A stretch of DNA of 64,000 bases, from the NCBI RefSeq assembly GCF_033115175.1, contig NC_084845.1, forward strand, positions 1,242,501-1,306,500. The letters run 5' to 3'. The translations under genes and the position numbers were made by a program. The stretch is from Lepus europaeus. Lineage: Eukaryota; Chordata; Mammalia; Lagomorpha; Leporidae. The notes under the pieces were generated by a model. That model was not told the origin of the DNA and did not search any database. It was given only the letters and a program-made list of their open reading frames with translations. Numbering within the stretch: position 1 is the stretch's first letter; every line of letters begins with the position of its first letter. Positions 61,827 through 64,000 of the stretch are shown here, one piece after another.

Positions 61827-62768
61827 TCACATCGTTACCACCAAACTAGGAAAACGTCCTTTCCTTACGTGACAGGCCAAGCGAAACTCGGAGAAACGAG
61901 TCTCATTGCAAAAGAGCACTAAGGGGCTGAAGGCAGGGAAGCATGAGGATAAAATCATGGAGGTGTCCACCAGCCACTGACCTGGAATTACGAATACGGT
62001 CATCCACATGTGCAAAACAGAAGAGAGCGAATAAAAGGAACAAAAGGAGCTCACAAGGATCAAAATGGTGCGTGTGGCTCTGGCCTCATGGGAGGGTCTG
62101 GGGGAGAGGCTGTTGTGAATGTATTGAACTTGCTGCTTGTGCCTGTATAGGACAATAACCATAGAGCCACTAGCCCATACCATGAGTCCTAAACACAGAA
62201 AGTCAATTGTGAGGAACAGGAATACAACTAGAAACTTTAGATATCTGTCTGGGCTGAGGGAGGAACAGTATCCATAATTTATTTTTACACTTAAATTTTT
62301 GCTATTCATTGGACCAATCATTTTGATAGGAACAAAGATATTTAGCAACAGATGAAGGATCCAGAAGAGGAAACAACAATAGCTAATGAACTTTGGGGAT
62401 CTCATTCTGAGTTCTAGCCACCTAGAGAAATTGGGGCAAAGCTTGGCGGCCTGGAAGCCACCCAGGAGACAGGTAGTGCTGAGGGAAACCCCTCTAGCCA
62501 CCCTGTGTAAATAAAAGAGAAGTTTACATGCTGCCTCCTCTAGGAAATAAGTCAGCCCAAAAGCTGCCATTGCCTGAGGGATCCCTCTAGCAAAAAGCAC
62601 AAAGGAATTGGCTAAGACCAGGTGGTTGAGAATGCTGTCTGTAGGTCTCACCTTATGCCCAGTGAGCAAAGTGAAGGTATAGAGACAAAGGAGGGAGGAG
62701 TTTCCAATGATTCCCACTCCCATCTGTGTAAGGAAGATAATTCCTATTTGCAGCTTGGCAGAAGCCAT
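61827..62768 (-). CDS. VN1R1: Vomeronasal type-1 receptor, VN1R1-like, intact
   Basis: Single-exon, 313-residue V1R. The open frame begins with a GTG at 62771; the first ATG is at 62768, with G at -3 and +4. Visible marks: GIIFLTQMGVGIIGN in TM1, 'TGHKVRPTDSILNHL' after TM1, 'ARGIPQAMAAFGL', the TM3 segment 'YLHRVARGVSLSTTCLL', 'GPMNSKNLSVKINYGYC' with an N-glycosylation site in the second extracellular loop, 'WASGSMVIVLYRHKQQVQ' in TM5 and 'SHEARATRTILILVSS' into TM6. The loop and the 'F.L.VV' C-terminal end are closer to human VN1R1, as I remember it, than to the V1R at 3531. Location beside KRAB-ZNF genes agrees with VN1R1 at human 19q13.43. The symbol is therefore a likely orthologue call, not verified by alignment. 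Confidence 0.85.
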   Translation of the reverse strand: MASAKLQIGIIFLTQMGVGIIGNSSLLCLYTFTLLTGHKVRPTDSILNHLVLANSFVLFARGIPQAMAAFGLTYFLEEAACKLLFYLHRVARGVSLSTTCLLGGFQAAKLCPNFSRWLELRMRSPKFISYCCFLFWILHLLLNIFVPIKMIGPMNSKNLSVKINYGYCSSLSPDRYLKFLVVFLFLTIDFLCLGLMVWASGSMVIVLYRHKQQVQYIHNSLSPRPSHEARATRTILILVSSFCSFYSLSSVLHMWMTVFVIPGQWLVDTSMILSSCFPAFSPLVLFCNETRFSEFRLACHVRKGRFPSLVVTM

Positions 62769-64000
62769 CACATGAATACGTTTGGTATATTAAATTTAAT
62801 TGGAGCCAAAAGAATTAGTAGTTCAGCAAACAAAAAAAGGAATATCTTTCCATTACTAAACCTAACATATAATTTTTCAGTTTACATAGACCTTTAGTAT
62901 GTGTTTTTACAGGTAGGAATCTACAGAAACATGGAGAATGCCTTACGGTCTATATGCCCAAAATAGTTTTCTGTACCTGTAATTGAGTGAGGAAGATCTC
63001 TACACTGATACACAGTTACCAGCTGGACGTTTCTGACATGAAAAGCCAGTTACAGGTTGTGTATAGAATATGCTGAAGTTTTCTAAGTACATGGAAGAGT
63101 AAAATATATATGAACTGAATATATGTAGTATAGACTTTTAGAATGAAATCTTGTTATAGTAGTTTTATTTTTACAAATGTAAATATTTAGCGTAATTCTT
63201 AAATAGTAGTAAACCAAATTAAATATTTTACAAGTGTAAAACTCAAAAGTTACAAAGATAAATACCAGGTGGTAGTCTCCTAAGAAAATTAAATACTTCA
63301 ATTGAATCAAAAATAATAATTTTATTATTTACTATAATCCTAGTGGAATATATTAAAAGAAAACTCTGTAAAGAAATCTTAAACTTCACTTATGTATTTT
63401 ACTAAAGTATTGATGTGGTGTTTTTGAAGCAAATGCATTCATGTAAGTGGATAATAAGACTTGTTATTTAATAGAAATTAAGTGCAAATATAAAACTAAA
63501 TAATTCTAATCTAAAGATTTATTTGATAATAGTAGTCAATATCAACTCATAGTATTTAATTGTAAGTGCATATATATTTTTTCTTTCTCTTTATATTAAA
63601 AAACTAAAAACTATGGGCCACCATTTAAGAATGTCTAATTCTAATACCCAATTTTTTTATTCTTTTGACAGTTTCTCAGTATAAGAGTGTAGATTACCCT
63701 GGGCTGGGGGGAGACTTTTTTTTTAAAGCTTATTTCAGATCTGGAGCAGGACATTTCCAAGATTCTTTGGAAACATTTGATCAAATAAAGGAAGCAAGGA
63801 AAGTGTTGGAGTGCTGTGTTGACTTTCAGAAGTTGTGGGATCACAGGATTCCACCTGAAGAAATTACCTTTGCCCAATTTTGGTGCAATGATAATTCCAA
63901 AAGATTGACACAGATAAATCAAATGTATGTGAGGGAGTGATAAAAAATAGCTACTAAGGTTAATGATGAACAGTTAATGTTAGAAAACAGCTCAAGATGA
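62769..64000. other. Upstream flank of VN1R1-like gene, unassigned
   Basis: AT-rich non-coding sequence. A 91-codon open frame at 63665-63940 (+) has ordinary amino-acid composition but matches no family I recognise; see findings. Non-coding 5' exons of the receptor may lie here but cannot be placed. Confidence 0.4.

Noticed and set aside
62771-62771. Start of the second V1R at 62771
   Set aside because: That codon is GTG. ATG is at 62768.

Overview
This is a mammalian nuclear window, most likely rabbit (Oryctolagus) or another lagomorph. About thirty copies of the tRNA-derived lagomorph C-repeat SINE (CSINE) are scattered on both strands, next to L1 elements of lagomorph type. Genes have spliced exons, CpG-island promoters and AATAAA signals; nothing is bacterial or operonic.

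Layout. (1) About 40-21,200 is a tandem segmental duplication of a vomeronasal type-1 receptor (V1R) unit. Unit 1 carries an intact 313-aa V1R (3531-4472, +). Unit 2 carries a decayed V1R (19165-19692, +) with an internal deletion of about 395 bp and frameshifts. A 5'-complete but dead L1 (6724-14190) sits in unit 1 with an 18-bp target-site duplication, and unit 2 is the matching empty site. (2) 21,200-36,600 is repeat-rich and holds no gene I can support. It contains an MLT1 LTR, L2-like and old L1 debris, many CSINEs, and a composite element (23395-28978). The composite joins an L1 5' half, about 2.2 kb of polyadenylated endogenous-retrovirus-derived sequence, and an L1 3' end, all inside one target-site duplication. 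(3) 36,600-57,700 holds two head-to-tail KRAB-C2H2 zinc-finger genes on the minus strand, copies of one ancestral gene about 12 kb apart. Gene A (37844-44226, 485 aa, 9 fingers) and gene B (49974-56991, 615 aa, 11 intact fingers plus degenerate ones) each have four coding exons with matching phases, a 127-bp KRAB-A exon, a CpG-island promoter with a ZNF143/STAF-like motif, and a canonical poly(A) signal. (4) 57,700-64,000 holds an LTR-like fragment split by a CSINE, more SINEs, an old L1 3' end, and an intact 313-aa V1R on the minus strand (61827-62768) that closely resembles human VN1R1.

V1R genes next to KRAB-ZNF genes with this leader-exon type fit synteny with human 19q13.43, where VN1R1 lies among KRAB-ZNFs. 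The V1Rs are expected to act as pheromone-sensing GPCRs of vomeronasal neurons. The KRAB-ZNFs are expected to act as nuclear repressors that recruit TRIM28, probably against retroelements. The two families share the locus but no visible pathway. Assignments to named human genes and repeat families are from memory of those families; no search was run.
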